Assembly: GCF_000774145.1 (NCBI RefSeq)
Contig: NZ_KN322984.1
Span: forward strand, 493,110-557,109
Source: Pseudomonas mediterranea CFBP 5447
GTDB lineage: Bacteria > Pseudomonadota > Gammaproteobacteria > Pseudomonadales > Pseudomonadaceae
Reading direction: 5' to 3'
DNA: 64,000 nt
The number at the start of each line of letters is the position of its first letter. Position 1 is the first letter of the stretch. Of this stretch, positions 40,936-50,660 are shown one piece after another. The position numbers and the translations under genes were made by a program. Below the pieces are notes generated by a model, which saw only the letters and a list, made by a program, of their open reading frames with translations, had not been told where the DNA came from and ran no database searches.

Positions 40936-41717
40936 ATCGACCCCTGCCTGATTCTATTTATTGCCACCGTCAACAACGACGGCGGCATTCCAACGTGTGC
41001 ACGACATGGCGAATAACAATCGATCACTGCTGCTTACGCCGCCTCGGACGAACGTCTTCAAGGACACGGCGACACAGCTGATTACCAGCATTGAAACGTG
41101 GCAAGTGGGGGGGCAAGCATTCATCGCTCTATCCACTCGGTAGCGGAAGAGACGTTCGAATCAGAAACCGGAGGCTTATTTCCAGGGAGGCAAGGGCGAT
41201 AGGCGGAAAGAATGTAAAACCTGCTTCTGCTGTCACCCAGGATCACCCTTGAATAAAGCCGCAGAATCCATTCAAACCAACAACCACAACAGCAAATTAA
41301 CACGGGCAATATTTCTACAACATCAACTTAGGACTTATACAAATCAGTACTTTAGTCGTAACGAGAGCACACTTGGCGACCCAACGTTCGTATCGTTTCC
41401 ACTCAGCGAACGGGGAGCGCACACGGACAGGTCCCGCAATGTGCCATTTTAGTGCGCAGGTTTTTCATTAGCAGGCTATCGACCTAAAAAAATCCCCGCT
41501 GACAAGGTGATAGCGCAACGCCATGGTCTGAATCTTGCCTTATTTATCGTTATAACGCGGCCCCTTACAAAGGGGACCGAGAATGGGAAGTTTCGCTACA
41601 GAGCCCGCGTACAGAGCGACCAGAGCGAATTTTCGAGGCCTTTTAAAAGAACACCTGTTTCAGCATTTGTGTAGAAACGCACAAAAAGAGTGCAAGGGTG
41701 TTCAGGGGAGTATGGGC
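40936..41717. other. Long AT-rich gap between two divergent chemoreceptor genes
   Basis: About 780 bases have no supported gene. The stretch 41260-41460 is clearly richer in A+T than the neighbouring coding DNA. No good flagellar sigma-28 promoter was found; the nearest match (TAAA at 41485 with a GGTGATAG 16 bases on) is poor. Both mcp promoters must lie here. Confidence 0.5.
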
Positions 41718-43775
41718 ATGCAGGCTTTTCTATCACCGGGCATCAGATTATTGGGACGTTTCGGCTTCGCCGGTAAATTCCAACTGTTGTTCCTGCTCTT
41801 CATCCTGCCACTCATGGGCAGCCTGTGGATCATCGGCCAGGATTATCGCGATCAGCTCAGCCTGATTTCCGGGGAACGTGCCGGGGTCCGCCAGTTGTTG
41901 GCCCTGGATAACCTGGACAACCTGCTCACCGCCCAGCGCAACCGCGCCGCCCGTTGGCGCGCCACGGAAACCAATCGGCAACCCACGCCCGCCACCCTTG
42001 CCGCGATGGCGGCTTTCGACGCCGTGCAACCGGCCCTCAACCAGGCCGCCGATGAGCTGAACGCCACCTTGCAGGCCGAAGGCGCCGAAGCCGACATTCT
42101 GGCCCGCTACCAGGCCTTGCAGACCAGCCTCAAGGGGCTGGACTCGAAGAGCCTGGGCGCCGTGGGTTGGTGGCCGGACGGTTATGACCGCTTCACTGCC
42201 GCCCTGAGTGCGCTGCAAGCCCTGCGTGAGCAGATCGTGATGGACAATCGCCTGACCCTCGCCTCCTGGCTCGAAACCTATCTGCTGACGCAGATCTCGA
42301 CCCAGCAGACCCCCGAACTGATCGAACGGGTCGGGCGCCTGGCCAGCGTCGGACAGGCTTCGGTGGTGTCGGGCCAGTTCACCCTGCAGAGCCGCCTGCA
42401 ACTGCGGGACCTGCGCAGCCGCATCGGCGATGCCCGGGATCAATTACTCAAGACCGGTGGGCTGCTGGAAGCACGCCTGCCTGGCGATCTGCAAACCTGG
42501 GCCGGCCAATACCAAGGCAGCCTCAAGCATCTGGATGCCGAACTGAAAGTGCTGGATGACGGCGTGTTCGGCGGCTCCATCAGCCTCAAGCCGGAAGACT
42601 TCGAGAAACACCTGGACGCCCTGCTGTCCGATCTGGCCGCCCTGCGCCAGCAATCCCTGGTAGCCCTGGATACACGGCTGAACCACTATCACGGCACGGC
42701 GATCCGCCAGTTCACGCTGGTGGCGACGGTGCTGGGTTGCCTGCTGTTGGCGGCGCTCTATCTTTTTGTCTGCCTGCAAGCGTCCATCCGCCGCAGCGCC
42801 AGCGGCATCACCTTGCTGGCCGAAGCCCTGCGTGACGGCAACCTCAGCCTGCAAGTGCCGGTGCAAGGACGCGATGAATTGGCGGCAATCAGCACCGCCC
42901 TCAACGTCGCCGTGGTGCAATTGCGCACCAGCCTGCTGGGGGTCGACCACGAGACGTCGCAAGTCAGCAATGCCGTGCGCACCCTGAACACCCATTCCAG
43001 CGGTGCCCTGGGGGAAGTCGAAGCCCAACAGATGCAAATCAGCCAGATCGCCGCCGCGGCAACACAATTGGCTGCAACCTCCCAAGGCGTAGCGAAGAGT
43101 TGCGAACAAGCCTCTGACAGTGCCCAACAAACCCGGCGCATCGCCGCCGACAGCAGCCGTGACAGCCAACGCACCACCGCGAGCATCCAGCAGCTCAACC
43201 AGCGCCTCAACGACACCGCCGCCGCGCTGGGCCGGGTGAGCGAACAGGGGCAACAGATCCAGCTGGTGGTCGACACCATCCGCGGCGTGGCCGAGCAGAC
43301 CAACCTGCTGGCCCTCAACGCCGCCATCGAAGCGGCCCGCGCCGGTGAACAGGGCCGCGGTTTCGCCGTGGTGGCCGATGAGGTCCGCAGCCTGTCGCAA
43401 CGTACCCAATCCTCGACCCAGCAGATTGCAGGCACGGTCGACAGCCTGCGCGCTACGGTCAATGAAGCGGTCAGCCTGATGGAAGCCGCCTGCGAGCAGG
43501 CACAGACCGATGCCCAGGCCGTCACCAGCCTGGGCGAGCGCCTGGGAGAAATCGCCAGCGCCGTGCAAAGCGTTACCGATACCCTGGCGCAGATCGCCAC
43601 TGCGGTGGACGAACAGGCCAGCACAGCCGACGAGGTCAGCGGCAATATCCAGCAGGTCGATCAAGCCGCCATGCGCTTGCTGGACGGCGCACGGGCGGTG
43701 AACCTGGCGGCGGATACCCTGAGCCAGGGAAGCCAGGCGCTGAGTGCGAATACCGGGAGATTTCAACTCGGTTAA
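41718..43775 (+). CDS. Methyl-accepting chemotaxis protein, helical sensor
   Basis: A 685-residue transmembrane chemoreceptor. ATG 41718 has GGAG seven bases upstream; frames from 41583 or 41712 are longer but have poorer ribosome sites. TM1 is LLFLLFILPLMGSLWIIGQ, TM2 is TLVATVLGCLLLAALYLFVC. The roughly 300-residue periplasmic part is all helical and unlike Cache, perhaps a nitrate-sensor or four-helix type. HAMP and the MA domain follow with [16 protein letters not shown]. The ligand is unknown. Confidence 0.9.
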   Translation: MQAFLSPGIRLLGRFGFAGKFQLLFLLFILPLMGSLWIIGQDYRDQLSLISGERAGVRQLLALDNLDNLLTAQRNRAARWRATETNRQPTPATLAAMAAFDAVQPALNQAADELNATLQAEGAEADILARYQALQTSLKGLDSKSLGAVGWWPDGYDRFTAALSALQALREQIVMDNRLTLASWLETYLLTQISTQQTPELIERVGRLASVGQASVVSGQFTLQSRLQLRDLRSRIGDARDQLLKTGGLLEARLPGDLQTWAGQYQGSLKHLDAELKVLDDGVFGGSISLKPEDFEKHLDALLSDLAALRQQSLVALDTRLNHYHGTAIRQFTLVATVLGCLLLAALYLFVCLQASIRRSASGITLLAEALRDGNLSLQVPVQGRDELAAISTALNVAVVQLRTSLLGVDHETSQVSNAVRTLNTHSSGALGEVEAQQMQISQIAAAATQLAATSQGVAKSCEQASDSAQQTRRIAADSSRDSQRTTASIQQLNQRLNDTAAALGRVSEQGQQIQLVVDTIRGVAEQTNLLALNAAIEAARAGEQGRGFAVVADEVRSLSQRTQSSTQQIAGTVDSLRATVNEAVSLMEAACEQAQTDAQAVTSLGERLGEIASAVQSVTDTLAQIATAVDEQASTADEVSGNIQQVDQAAMRLLDGARAVNLAADTLSQGSQALSANTGRFQLG

Positions 43776-43878
43776 CAGGCATTTGGGGCGAGGATGGATA
43801 AGCGGTTGAAAGCGCAGAGAAATATTTCAGATTTACGCTTGACACATCCTCGCTACCGGCGAATAATGCGCGCCACTT

Positions 43879-43955
43879 GGCTACATAGCTCAGTTGGTTA
43901 GAGCATAGCATTCATAATGCTGGGGTCCGGGGTTCAAGTCCCTGTGTAGCCACCA
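43879..43955 (+). tRNA. tRNA-Met (CAT anticodon, elongator type)
   Basis: A 77-base cloverleaf with encoded CCA. Acceptor GGCTACA pairs with TGTAGCC; D arm GCTCAGTTGGTTAGAGC; anticodon loop TTCATAA gives CAT; T loop TTCAAGT. The A/C-rich acceptor and lack of three G-C pairs in the anticodon stem argue for the elongator rather than the initiator. Confidence 0.96.
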
Positions 43956-43961
43956 AGTACT

Positions 43962-43995
43962 AAAAACGGCTTATCGAAAGATAAGCCGTTTTTTT
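43962..43995 (+). terminator. Terminator after tRNA-Met
   Basis: AAAAACGGCTTATC pairs with GATAAGCCGTTTTT over a GAAA tetraloop, seven bases after the tRNA CCA. Confidence 0.93.
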
Positions 43996-44113
43996 ATGCC
44001 TCGAAAAAACTGGCTGATCCCACAGGATCTGTTTACGCCTCGCCATGGCGAACCGTTCAATTCATTTACGCTCTGTCCCCATATTCGGCGCCTGCAAATA
44101 CAACGTACCGCCC

Positions 44114-44725
44114 TCAACCCTGGGGATAGCGCTTGAACCATTCGGTTTCTTCCAACTGTGCCGCATGAGCCTGCAACCCGGGAAAATCATCTGCCCTGAC
44201 GATATCGGCGATCATCAATTGGATGAAGGACCAGGCGACTGCACTGGTGATGGCGGCCTGATCCGGCCTGTCCTCGACAGTCGGCGGCACGCACGCCTGC
44301 CGGGCTTCCCATTCGCGACAGGCCGCCAGCAGCTGCCCGACCACCCGATCCAGCCAAGGCTGATGACGTTTTTCCTCAGGGCGTAATTGGCGCTCATAGA
44401 CAATCTGCACGGCCTTTTCGCACGCAGCCAGCGCCAACCCCAGCATCTGCAACGAAGCGAGCAAGGGCACTGCCTGTTGTGGCATCAACTTCTTTTCGGT
44501 AGGGCTCTGCGCCTCGAAGTAGTCGAGGATCAGCGTCGAGTCCATCAACACGCTACCGTCATCCAGCACCAGACTGGGGGCCTTTACCACCGGGTTGATC
44601 GAGCGGAATGCCTCGAACGAACCGAATACCGACAGTGCGACATGCTCGAACGAGACGCCCATCAGATCAAGCGAGATGGCCACGCGGCGGACATAGGGAG
44701 AATCCAGCATGCCAATCAGTTTCAT
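44114..44725 (-). CDS. Glutathione S-transferase
   Basis: A 203-residue cytosolic transferase. The thioredoxin-like N-terminal domain starts MKLIGMLDSPYVRRVAISLD with Ser9 as probable catalytic residue, the cis-proline block is VKAPSLVLDDGSVLMDS (Pro after Ala), and the rest is the helical domain. It may conjugate glutathione to xenobiotics or act in sulfur relay. The next gene rightward is gamma-glutamyltransferase, on the other strand, which also handles glutathione. Confidence 0.9.
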   Translation of the reverse strand: MKLIGMLDSPYVRRVAISLDLMGVSFEHVALSVFGSFEAFRSINPVVKAPSLVLDDGSVLMDSTLILDYFEAQSPTEKKLMPQQAVPLLASLQMLGLALAACEKAVQIVYERQLRPEEKRHQPWLDRVVGQLLAACREWEARQACVPPTVEDRPDQAAITSAVAWSFIQLMIADIVRADDFPGLQAHAAQLEETEWFKRYPQG

Positions 44726-44860
44726 CAGGTCATTCCTCCGTGATGCGGGTCAATCCTGTTTATGGCGGTACAGCTGAGAAGCGGGTCCCGTCGGTTTGCA
44801 CCCTGCGTCTCGCATCGCTACAGTCCGACTCTATATTCCATGCCACGGATGGAGCAACAC

Positions 44861-46702
44861 GTGTTTACAGACCTCAAGCCGAACCTTCATCGCCTGTCAG
44901 CCGCCTCGTTGCTGGCTATTGCCCTCACCCTTGTTGCCTGTAAGGCTCCACCCTCCTCCTCCACACCCACATTACCCAGCGCACCGGAAATCACCTCCGG
45001 TTACCGCGCCGATCTGCAGGTCCGCCACGCCGACCGGCACATGGCCGCCGCAGCCAACCCTTTGGCGGCTGAAGCCGGGCGAGAGATGTTGCGGCGTGGG
45101 GGCTCGGCCATCGACGCGGCGATTGCGATGCAAGCGGTGTTGACCTTGGTGGAACCCCAGTCTTCCGGCATCGGCGGCGGAGCATTCATCGTGCTCTGGG
45201 ACGGCAAGGCCGTGCGTACTTACGATGGCCGCGAAACGGCACCGGCCGGCGCTACCGAACGACTTTTCCTGCAGGCCGATGGCAAACCCATGCCGTTTAC
45301 CGCCGCGCAGATCGGCGGCCGTTCGGTCGGCACGCCGGGTGTGTTACGCGCGCTGGAACTGGCCCACCAAAAACACGGACGCTTGAAATGGGCAACGCTG
45401 TTCGAACCGGCCATCAAGCTGGCGGAACAAGGCTTTCCGATCTCGCCCCGGTTGCACTCGCTCATTGCCGGCGACGCGTCCCTGCCAGGCTCGCCGGACA
45501 TGGCCGCTTACTTCCTGAATACCGATGGCAGCCCGAAAGCCGTCGGCACCCTGCTGAAGAATCCGGCATTGGCCGGTGTGCTCAAGCGCATCGCCAATGA
45601 AGGTCCCGATGCGTTGTACGAAGGGCCGGTGGCCCGGGAAATCGTCGCCAAGGTGCAGGGCCACGCCAACCCCGGCAGCCTTTCGCTGAACGACCTGAAA
45701 GGCTACGCCGCCCGGGAGCGTGCGCCGCTGTGTACCGATTACAAGCGCTGGCAAGTCTGCGGCATGGCCCCACCCTCTTCAGGCGGGATCGCCGTAGCGC
45801 AGATTCTCGGGACCTTGCAGGCTTTGGAACAGCGCGACAGCCACACCGCCCTCGCCCCCATGAAACCCATCAAGAGCGACAAACCCGCCGGCCTCGAGCC
45901 TGCGCCCGAAGCCGTGCATCTGATCGCCGAAGCCGAACGCCTGGCCTACGCGGACCGTGCCCAGTATGTCGCCGATTCGGACTTCGTGCCTGTACCGGTC
46001 AAGGGCCTGGTCGACCCCGGCTACCTGGCCAGCCGCGCCAACCTGGTCGGTCCGCGCAGCATGGGCGTCGCCAAGCCTGGTACGCCACCGGGCATCCAGG
46101 TGGCCTACGCCCCGGACCGTTCGCCGCTGCGTATCTCCACCTCGCAAGTGGTGGCGGTGGACGACCAAGGCGGCGCCGTGTCCATGACCACCACCGTGGA
46201 ATCGGCATTCGGCTCACATCTGATGGTCCAGGGTTTCATGCTCAACAACCAGATGACCGACTTCTCGCTCATCCCGGAAGAGAATGGACAAAAAGTCGCC
46301 AACCGCGTCGAACCCGGCAAGCGTCCACGCTCATCCATGGCACCGACGCTGATTTTCGATCGCCAGAGCGGTGAGCTGCTGGTCGCCATCGGCTCGCCGG
46401 GAGGGTCGCAGATCATCGAATACGTGGCCAAATCGGTGATAGGCCTGTTGGACTGGAACCTGGACCCACAAACCGCCATCAACCTGCCCAATTTCGGCAG
46501 CCGCAATGGCCCCACTGAGCTGGAACAGGGGCAATTCAGCCCAGCGTTGATCCAGGCGCTGAAAGATAAAGGCCATACCGTGAGCGAAATCGACATGACC
46601 AGCGGCACCCAGGCCATCGTCCGGGTGCGCGATACGCAAGGGAAATCATCACTGGCCGGGGGGGCGGATCCCCGGCGTGAAGGTGAGGCGCTGGGGGACT
46701 GA
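44861..46702 (+). CDS. ggt: Gamma-glutamyltransferase, lipoprotein form
   Basis: Cleaves the gamma-glutamyl bond of glutathione in the periplasm and self-processes at a Thr. The GTG at 44861 is chosen because GGAG lies six bases upstream; ATG 44849 is an alternative. The signal has lipobox LVAC, so it is lipid-anchored. The nucleophile Thr is in RISTSQVVAVDDQGGAVSM, where the usual TTH is TSQ (His replaced by Gln). RRGGSAIDAAIAMQAVL and GIGGGAF are intact. Length 613. Confidence 0.88.
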   Translation: MFTDLKPNLHRLSAASLLAIALTLVACKAPPSSSTPTLPSAPEITSGYRADLQVRHADRHMAAAANPLAAEAGREMLRRGGSAIDAAIAMQAVLTLVEPQSSGIGGGAFIVLWDGKAVRTYDGRETAPAGATERLFLQADGKPMPFTAAQIGGRSVGTPGVLRALELAHQKHGRLKWATLFEPAIKLAEQGFPISPRLHSLIAGDASLPGSPDMAAYFLNTDGSPKAVGTLLKNPALAGVLKRIANEGPDALYEGPVAREIVAKVQGHANPGSLSLNDLKGYAARERAPLCTDYKRWQVCGMAPPSSGGIAVAQILGTLQALEQRDSHTALAPMKPIKSDKPAGLEPAPEAVHLIAEAERLAYADRAQYVADSDFVPVPVKGLVDPGYLASRANLVGPRSMGVAKPGTPPGIQVAYAPDRSPLRISTSQVVAVDDQGGAVSMTTTVESAFGSHLMVQGFMLNNQMTDFSLIPEENGQKVANRVEPGKRPRSSMAPTLIFDRQSGELLVAIGSPGGSQIIEYVAKSVIGLLDWNLDPQTAINLPNFGSRNGPTELEQGQFSPALIQALKDKGHTVSEIDMTSGTQAIVRVRDTQGKSSLAGGADPRREGEALGD

Positions 46703-46719
46703 GCGGATATCCGGCTCGC

Positions 46720-46938
46720 TCACGCCTGTTCGCTCTCGGGTTGATAAATCAGCAGATCGCCGGGCTGACACTCCAGGTAATTACAGATGGCCTCGAGCGT
46801 CGCCAGGCGTATGCCCTTGACCTTTCCCTGCTTCAACAGGGAGAGATTGGCTTCCGTGATGCCTATGGCGGCGGCCAGGTCCTTGGATTTGACCTTGCGC
46901 GTCGCCAGCATCACATCCAGTTGAATAACGATAGGCAT
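46720..46938 (-). CDS. Small Cro/CI-type regulator (YozG-like)
   Basis: A 72-residue helix-turn-helix protein starting MPIVIQLDVMLATRKVKSKD, with the HTH AAAIGITEANLSLLKQGKVK and C-terminal CNYLECQPGDLLIY. The start lies seven bases after the DUF2975 stop. The arrangement is the same as the yoaS-yozG pairs of other bacteria, where a DUF2975 protein travels with such a regulator. Confidence 0.85.
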   Translation of the reverse strand: MPIVIQLDVMLATRKVKSKDLAAAIGITEANLSLLKQGKVKGIRLATLEAICNYLECQPGDLLIYQPESEQA

Positions 46939-46945
46939 GGGGTTC

Positions 46946-47500
46946 TCAAACGAAAGTTCTGTTTTCTGAGTCGACTTCACTGGCCTGGGACAATATCCGG
47001 GCAATGATTGCGATACAGGCGGCCAGGAACAAGGCGACGAAGGACGGGGCGGTGATGCTGATGGTCAGCAATCGCTCGTCGACCGGCGCGTTGATTGTGA
47101 CCAGCAGGCTGAGAAACGGCTCGCACAGGAAATCCAGCAGCACCCACAGCGCTACCGCGCGACCCGCATTTCCCAAGTAAACCGCCGCCTCACTGGAAAA
47201 ATACTGCCCCTGGGCATAGCGCCTGAAGAGCTGGCGCAGGTTGACCAGCCCGGCCGCCAGCGCCAGCAGAGGCACGCTGGACAACAGAATCCCGCCAAGA
47301 CGTTGCCAGCCCGTCAGCACCGTCGCCCCTCCGGGCAGACTGGACAGTTGCCGCTCGGTCAGGGAAAAGCCCAGGCCGTATTTTGACGCGATATCAGGAA
47401 ACAGCCAGGCAGCCGCATTGACGGCCATCATCGCGACAATGAAAACAAGCGTGACGGCAGCCATGCGCTGGCTGTACAGGGCGAGACGATTCGAACACAT
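46946..47500 (-). CDS. DUF2975 membrane protein
   Basis: A 184-residue inner-membrane protein with four hydrophobic segments (VTLVFIVAMMAVNAAAWLF, ILLSSVPLLALAAGLV, AVALWVLLDFLCEPFLSLL, ITAPSFVALFLAACIAIIA). The ATG at 47500 has GGAG seven bases upstream. It is cotranscribed with the YozG-like regulator; by analogy it may control it from the membrane. Function is unproven. Confidence 0.82.
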   Translation of the reverse strand: MCSNRLALYSQRMAAVTLVFIVAMMAVNAAAWLFPDIASKYGLGFSLTERQLSSLPGGATVLTGWQRLGGILLSSVPLLALAAGLVNLRQLFRRYAQGQYFSSEAAVYLGNAGRAVALWVLLDFLCEPFLSLLVTINAPVDERLLTISITAPSFVALFLAACIAIIARILSQASEVDSENRTFV

Positions 47501-47592
47501 GTCAGGGCTCCAATAGAGTACGAGAGCGCCAAACATAGCCACGAAATTATCGTATAACAATAATTAATGTGTAAAAAACAATAACCCCAGCA

Positions 47593-48915
47593 TCAAGTCG
47601 ATAGCTGATTGGCGAACTGGCTCACGGCATCGACCACTTTCTTCGCCCCATCCTGGATCTCGACGATCACCGTCCCCGCCTCGGCAGCCAGGGCAAGGCC
47701 TTGCTCGGCCTGGTGTTGGCCATCCGTCATCAACGACACGGCATTGCGTGCCATGTCCTGGTTCTGGCGGACCACGCCGACGATTTCATCGGTGGCCTGG
47801 CTGGTACGCGACGCCAGTTGCCGCACTTCATCGGCCACCACCGCAAAGCCTCGACCCTGCTCGCCGGCACGAGCAGCTTCGATGGCCGCGTTGAGCGCCA
47901 GCAGGTTGGTCTGTTCGGCGATGCCGCTGATGGTCTTGACGATGGTGCCGATCACCAGGGATTGCTCGTTCAGTGCTTCGATGCCCTCGCCGGCGGTCTG
48001 CATGTGCCGGGCCAGGTCACGCATCACGTCTACGGCCTGGGTCACCACAGTGGTACCACGCTGGGCGCTGTTGTCGGTTTGCAGCGAGGTGCTGTAGGCG
48101 ATGTTGGCGGCCTCGGCGACGGCCTTCTCCTGGTTGACCTGGTCGGTGATGTTCGTGGCGAACTTGACCACTTTGTACAGTCTATCGTTGGCGTCGACCA
48201 CCGGGTTGTAGGAAGCCTCCAGCCACACTTCACGGCCATTGCTGTCGAGGCGCTTGAAGCGGCCGGCAACGAACTCACCGCTGTTCAGGCGTTTCCAGAA
48301 CTGCTGGTAGGCCGGGCTGTTGTATTCCTCCGGCTCGCAAAAGGTGCGGTGATGCTTGCCCTTGACCTGCGCCAGGCTGTAGCCCATGGCATTGAGAAAG
48401 CGATCATTGGCTGTCAGTACGTGACCGTCCAGGTCAAATTCGATCACGGCCGTTGAACGTACCAACGCACCGATGAGGTTTTCATGTTCGCGAGAACCCT
48501 CGATGGTGCGGGTCAGGTCATTGGAGTACATCGAGAAATAACGGACTCGCCCATCTGCCCCTTTTACGGGTTGAAGAATCGAACGCAACCAGGCTTCCTT
48601 GCCGTTGCCCCGCAGCAGGCGCACGGCGCCAGAGAAATGCTCGCCACGGGTCAATGCCGACTTGAAGCGAAGCTGGAACTCATTGGACCTCAAGTAGCCC
48701 GGCACCAGGTCTTCCACACCCCGGCCAATGAGGTCCTGGCTCTTGTAGTGCATTTCGTCGAGAAACTTCTGATTGACCGTCTGCACCCGCCCTTCTGCAT
48801 CGAGGGTAAGCGCCAGCATTTCGAGGTCCAGGCTTTCCTTCACTTGCATGAGGCTGGAGAGTTCTTGGCGAAGAGCCGTCAGCTCCTGCTTCAAGCGTTG
48901 ATTGAACATAGACAT
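47593..48915 (-). CDS. Soluble PAS-PAS chemoreceptor, BdlA-like
   Basis: A 440-residue chemoreceptor without membrane segments. Two PAS domains (residues 25-135, 145-260) precede a methyl-accepting signalling domain with [16 protein letters not shown]. The architecture and local sequence ([37 protein letters not shown]) match P. aeruginosa BdlA, which drives biofilm dispersion in response to nutrient change. Whether it has the same role here, or is an Aer-like oxygen/redox sensor, is not known. Confidence 0.9.
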   Translation of the reverse strand: MSMFNQRLKQELTALRQELSSLMQVKESLDLEMLALTLDAEGRVQTVNQKFLDEMHYKSQDLIGRGVEDLVPGYLRSNEFQLRFKSALTRGEHFSGAVRLLRGNGKEAWLRSILQPVKGADGRVRYFSMYSNDLTRTIEGSREHENLIGALVRSTAVIEFDLDGHVLTANDRFLNAMGYSLAQVKGKHHRTFCEPEEYNSPAYQQFWKRLNSGEFVAGRFKRLDSNGREVWLEASYNPVVDANDRLYKVVKFATNITDQVNQEKAVAEAANIAYSTSLQTDNSAQRGTTVVTQAVDVMRDLARHMQTAGEGIEALNEQSLVIGTIVKTISGIAEQTNLLALNAAIEAARAGEQGRGFAVVADEVRQLASRTSQATDEIVGVVRQNQDMARNAVSLMTDGQHQAEQGLALAAEAGTVIVEIQDGAKKVVDAVSQFANQLST

Positions 48916-49130
48916 GCTCCGGGTGGCAGGAGAATTGACAAGCTGTTCTCATGCCATCGGCCCGACGACTTTTTTCTAAAGAGTGCCGTTGGTCGGCCTG
49001 GAGCTTTGCAGATCGCTGGCGAACCCTGGCCCATCTTTCACGGTCAGTGAGTTGTTCTACCGTTGTCGGGGCCTCGCCGCTCCAGATGCCCGTATCCATA
49101 AAATCAATCATAAGAATCGAGGTAATCGCC

Positions 49131-50549
49131 GTGACCACCGACATCCAAGACAGCCGCTCCGCCCGCTTCGCCTTACGCTGTTCCAGTTTTGCCGAACGCT
49201 GGTTTCCCGACTCCTGGGTCTTTGCCGCGCTGGCGGTGCTGGTGGTCGCGCTGGCGACGCAGTTCATCGGCGCCACGCCCACAGCCGCCGCCATGGCGTT
49301 TGGCGATGGCTTCTGGAGCCTGATCCCGTTCACCATGCAAATGGCCTTCGTCGTGATCGGTGGCTACGTGGTCGCCAGCTCGCCACCCGCCGTCAGGCTG
49401 ATCGACCGCCTGGCACGGATACCGAAGAACGGGCGCTCCGCAGTGGCCTGGGTCGCGCTGATCTCCATGGTTGCCTCATTGCTGAACTGGGGCCTGTCGC
49501 TGGTCTTCGGTGGCTTGCTGGTGCGCGCCCTCGCCCGCCGCACCGATCTGAAAATGGACTATCGCGCCGCCGGTGCCGCCGCTTACCTGGGCCTCGGCGC
49601 AGTGTGGGCCCTGGGGTTATCGTCGTCGGCCGCGCAATTGCAGGCCAACCCGGCCAGCCTGCCGCCGTCGATCCTGTCGATCACCGGCGTCATTCCGTTC
49701 ACCCAGACGATTTTCCTCTGGCAGTCCGGTGTGATGTTGCTGGCGCTGATCGTCATTTCGCTGCTGGTGGCCTACGCGACCGCCCCAGGCCCGAACAGCG
49801 CCCGGGACGCCGCCGCGTGCGGCATCGACCCCAGCTTCAGCATGCCGGCCCTGCAACCCCGTACCCGTCCCGGGGAATGGCTGGAACACAGTCCGCTGCT
49901 GACTATCGCGCTGGTGCTACTGGCCGCCGGCTGGCTGTTCCACGAGTTTTCGACCAAGCCGGCGATCAGCGCGATCTCGGGACTCAACACCTACAACTTC
50001 CTGTTCCTGATGCTCGGCGCCTTGTTGCACTGGCGCCCGCGCAGCTTTCTCGACGCCGTGGCCCGCGCGGTACCGACCACCACCGGCGTACTGATCCAGT
50101 TCCCGCTGTACGGCTCCATCGCTGCGCTGCTGACCACCGTCAAGGGCAGCGATGCCCAGACACTCGCCCACCATATTTCGACTTTTTTTGTGCAGATCGC
50201 TTCCCACGACACCTATGCCCTGTTGATGGGTGTCTACTCGGCGGTCCTGGGGTTCTTCATTCCTTCCGGTGGCGGCAAATGGATCATCGAGGCCCCCTAT
50301 GTGATGCAGGTGGCCAATGACCTGGAGTACCACCTGGGTTGGGCCGTACAGATCTACAACGCCGCCGAGGCGTTGCCGAACCTCATCAATCCGTTCTACA
50401 TGCTGCCCTTGCTGGGTGTACTGGGACTGAAGGCCAGGGATTTGATCGGCTTTTCCTTCGTGCAACTGCTGGTGCATACCCCGTTGGTGCTGGTGCTGCT
50501 ATGGGCGCTGGGAACGACATTGGCTTATTTACCGCCAGTGATGCCATAA
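49131..50549 (+). CDS. Short-chain fatty acid transporter, AtoE type
   Basis: A 472-residue membrane protein with 10-12 helices. The GTG at 49131 has GAGG eight bases upstream. Family blocks are WFPDSWVFAALAVLVVALAT near the N-terminus, the middle LNWGLSLVFGGLLVRALAR and FIPSGGGKWIIEAPYV, a dicarboxylate/fatty-acid permease signature. Substrate is likely acetoacetate or butyrate. No ato catabolic genes are beside it. It ends at a clear terminator. Confidence 0.9.
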   Translation: MTTDIQDSRSARFALRCSSFAERWFPDSWVFAALAVLVVALATQFIGATPTAAAMAFGDGFWSLIPFTMQMAFVVIGGYVVASSPPAVRLIDRLARIPKNGRSAVAWVALISMVASLLNWGLSLVFGGLLVRALARRTDLKMDYRAAGAAAYLGLGAVWALGLSSSAAQLQANPASLPPSILSITGVIPFTQTIFLWQSGVMLLALIVISLLVAYATAPGPNSARDAAACGIDPSFSMPALQPRTRPGEWLEHSPLLTIALVLLAAGWLFHEFSTKPAISAISGLNTYNFLFLMLGALLHWRPRSFLDAVARAVPTTTGVLIQFPLYGSIAALLTTVKGSDAQTLAHHISTFFVQIASHDTYALLMGVYSAVLGFFIPSGGGKWIIEAPYVMQVANDLEYHLGWAVQIYNAAEALPNLINPFYMLPLLGVLGLKARDLIGFSFVQLLVHTPLVLVLLWALGTTLAYLPPVMP

Positions 50550-50555
50550 AGCCAT

Positions 50556-50591
50556 AAAAAAGGGCCGATATTTACATCGGCCCACTTTTTC
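50556..50591 (+). terminator. Terminator after the AtoE-type gene
   Basis: GGGCCGAT pairs with ATCGGCCC over six bases, with an A run before and a T run after it. Confidence 0.9.
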
Positions 50592-50660
50592 TTCGGCTCG
50601 GTCTGTTTCAGTATGGGGGCGCCCTGTTCGAAGGGCCCAAACGCTGAAAAGGATCTGAGC

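Noticed and set aside
41480..41520. Flagellar sigma-28 promoter before the second chemoreceptor gene
   Set aside because: The -10-like GGTGATAG departs too far from GCCGATAA and spacing is off.
43879..43955. tRNA-Met as the attachment site of an island
   Set aside because: No repeat of the tRNA 3' end, no integrase and no mobility gene were found in the window.
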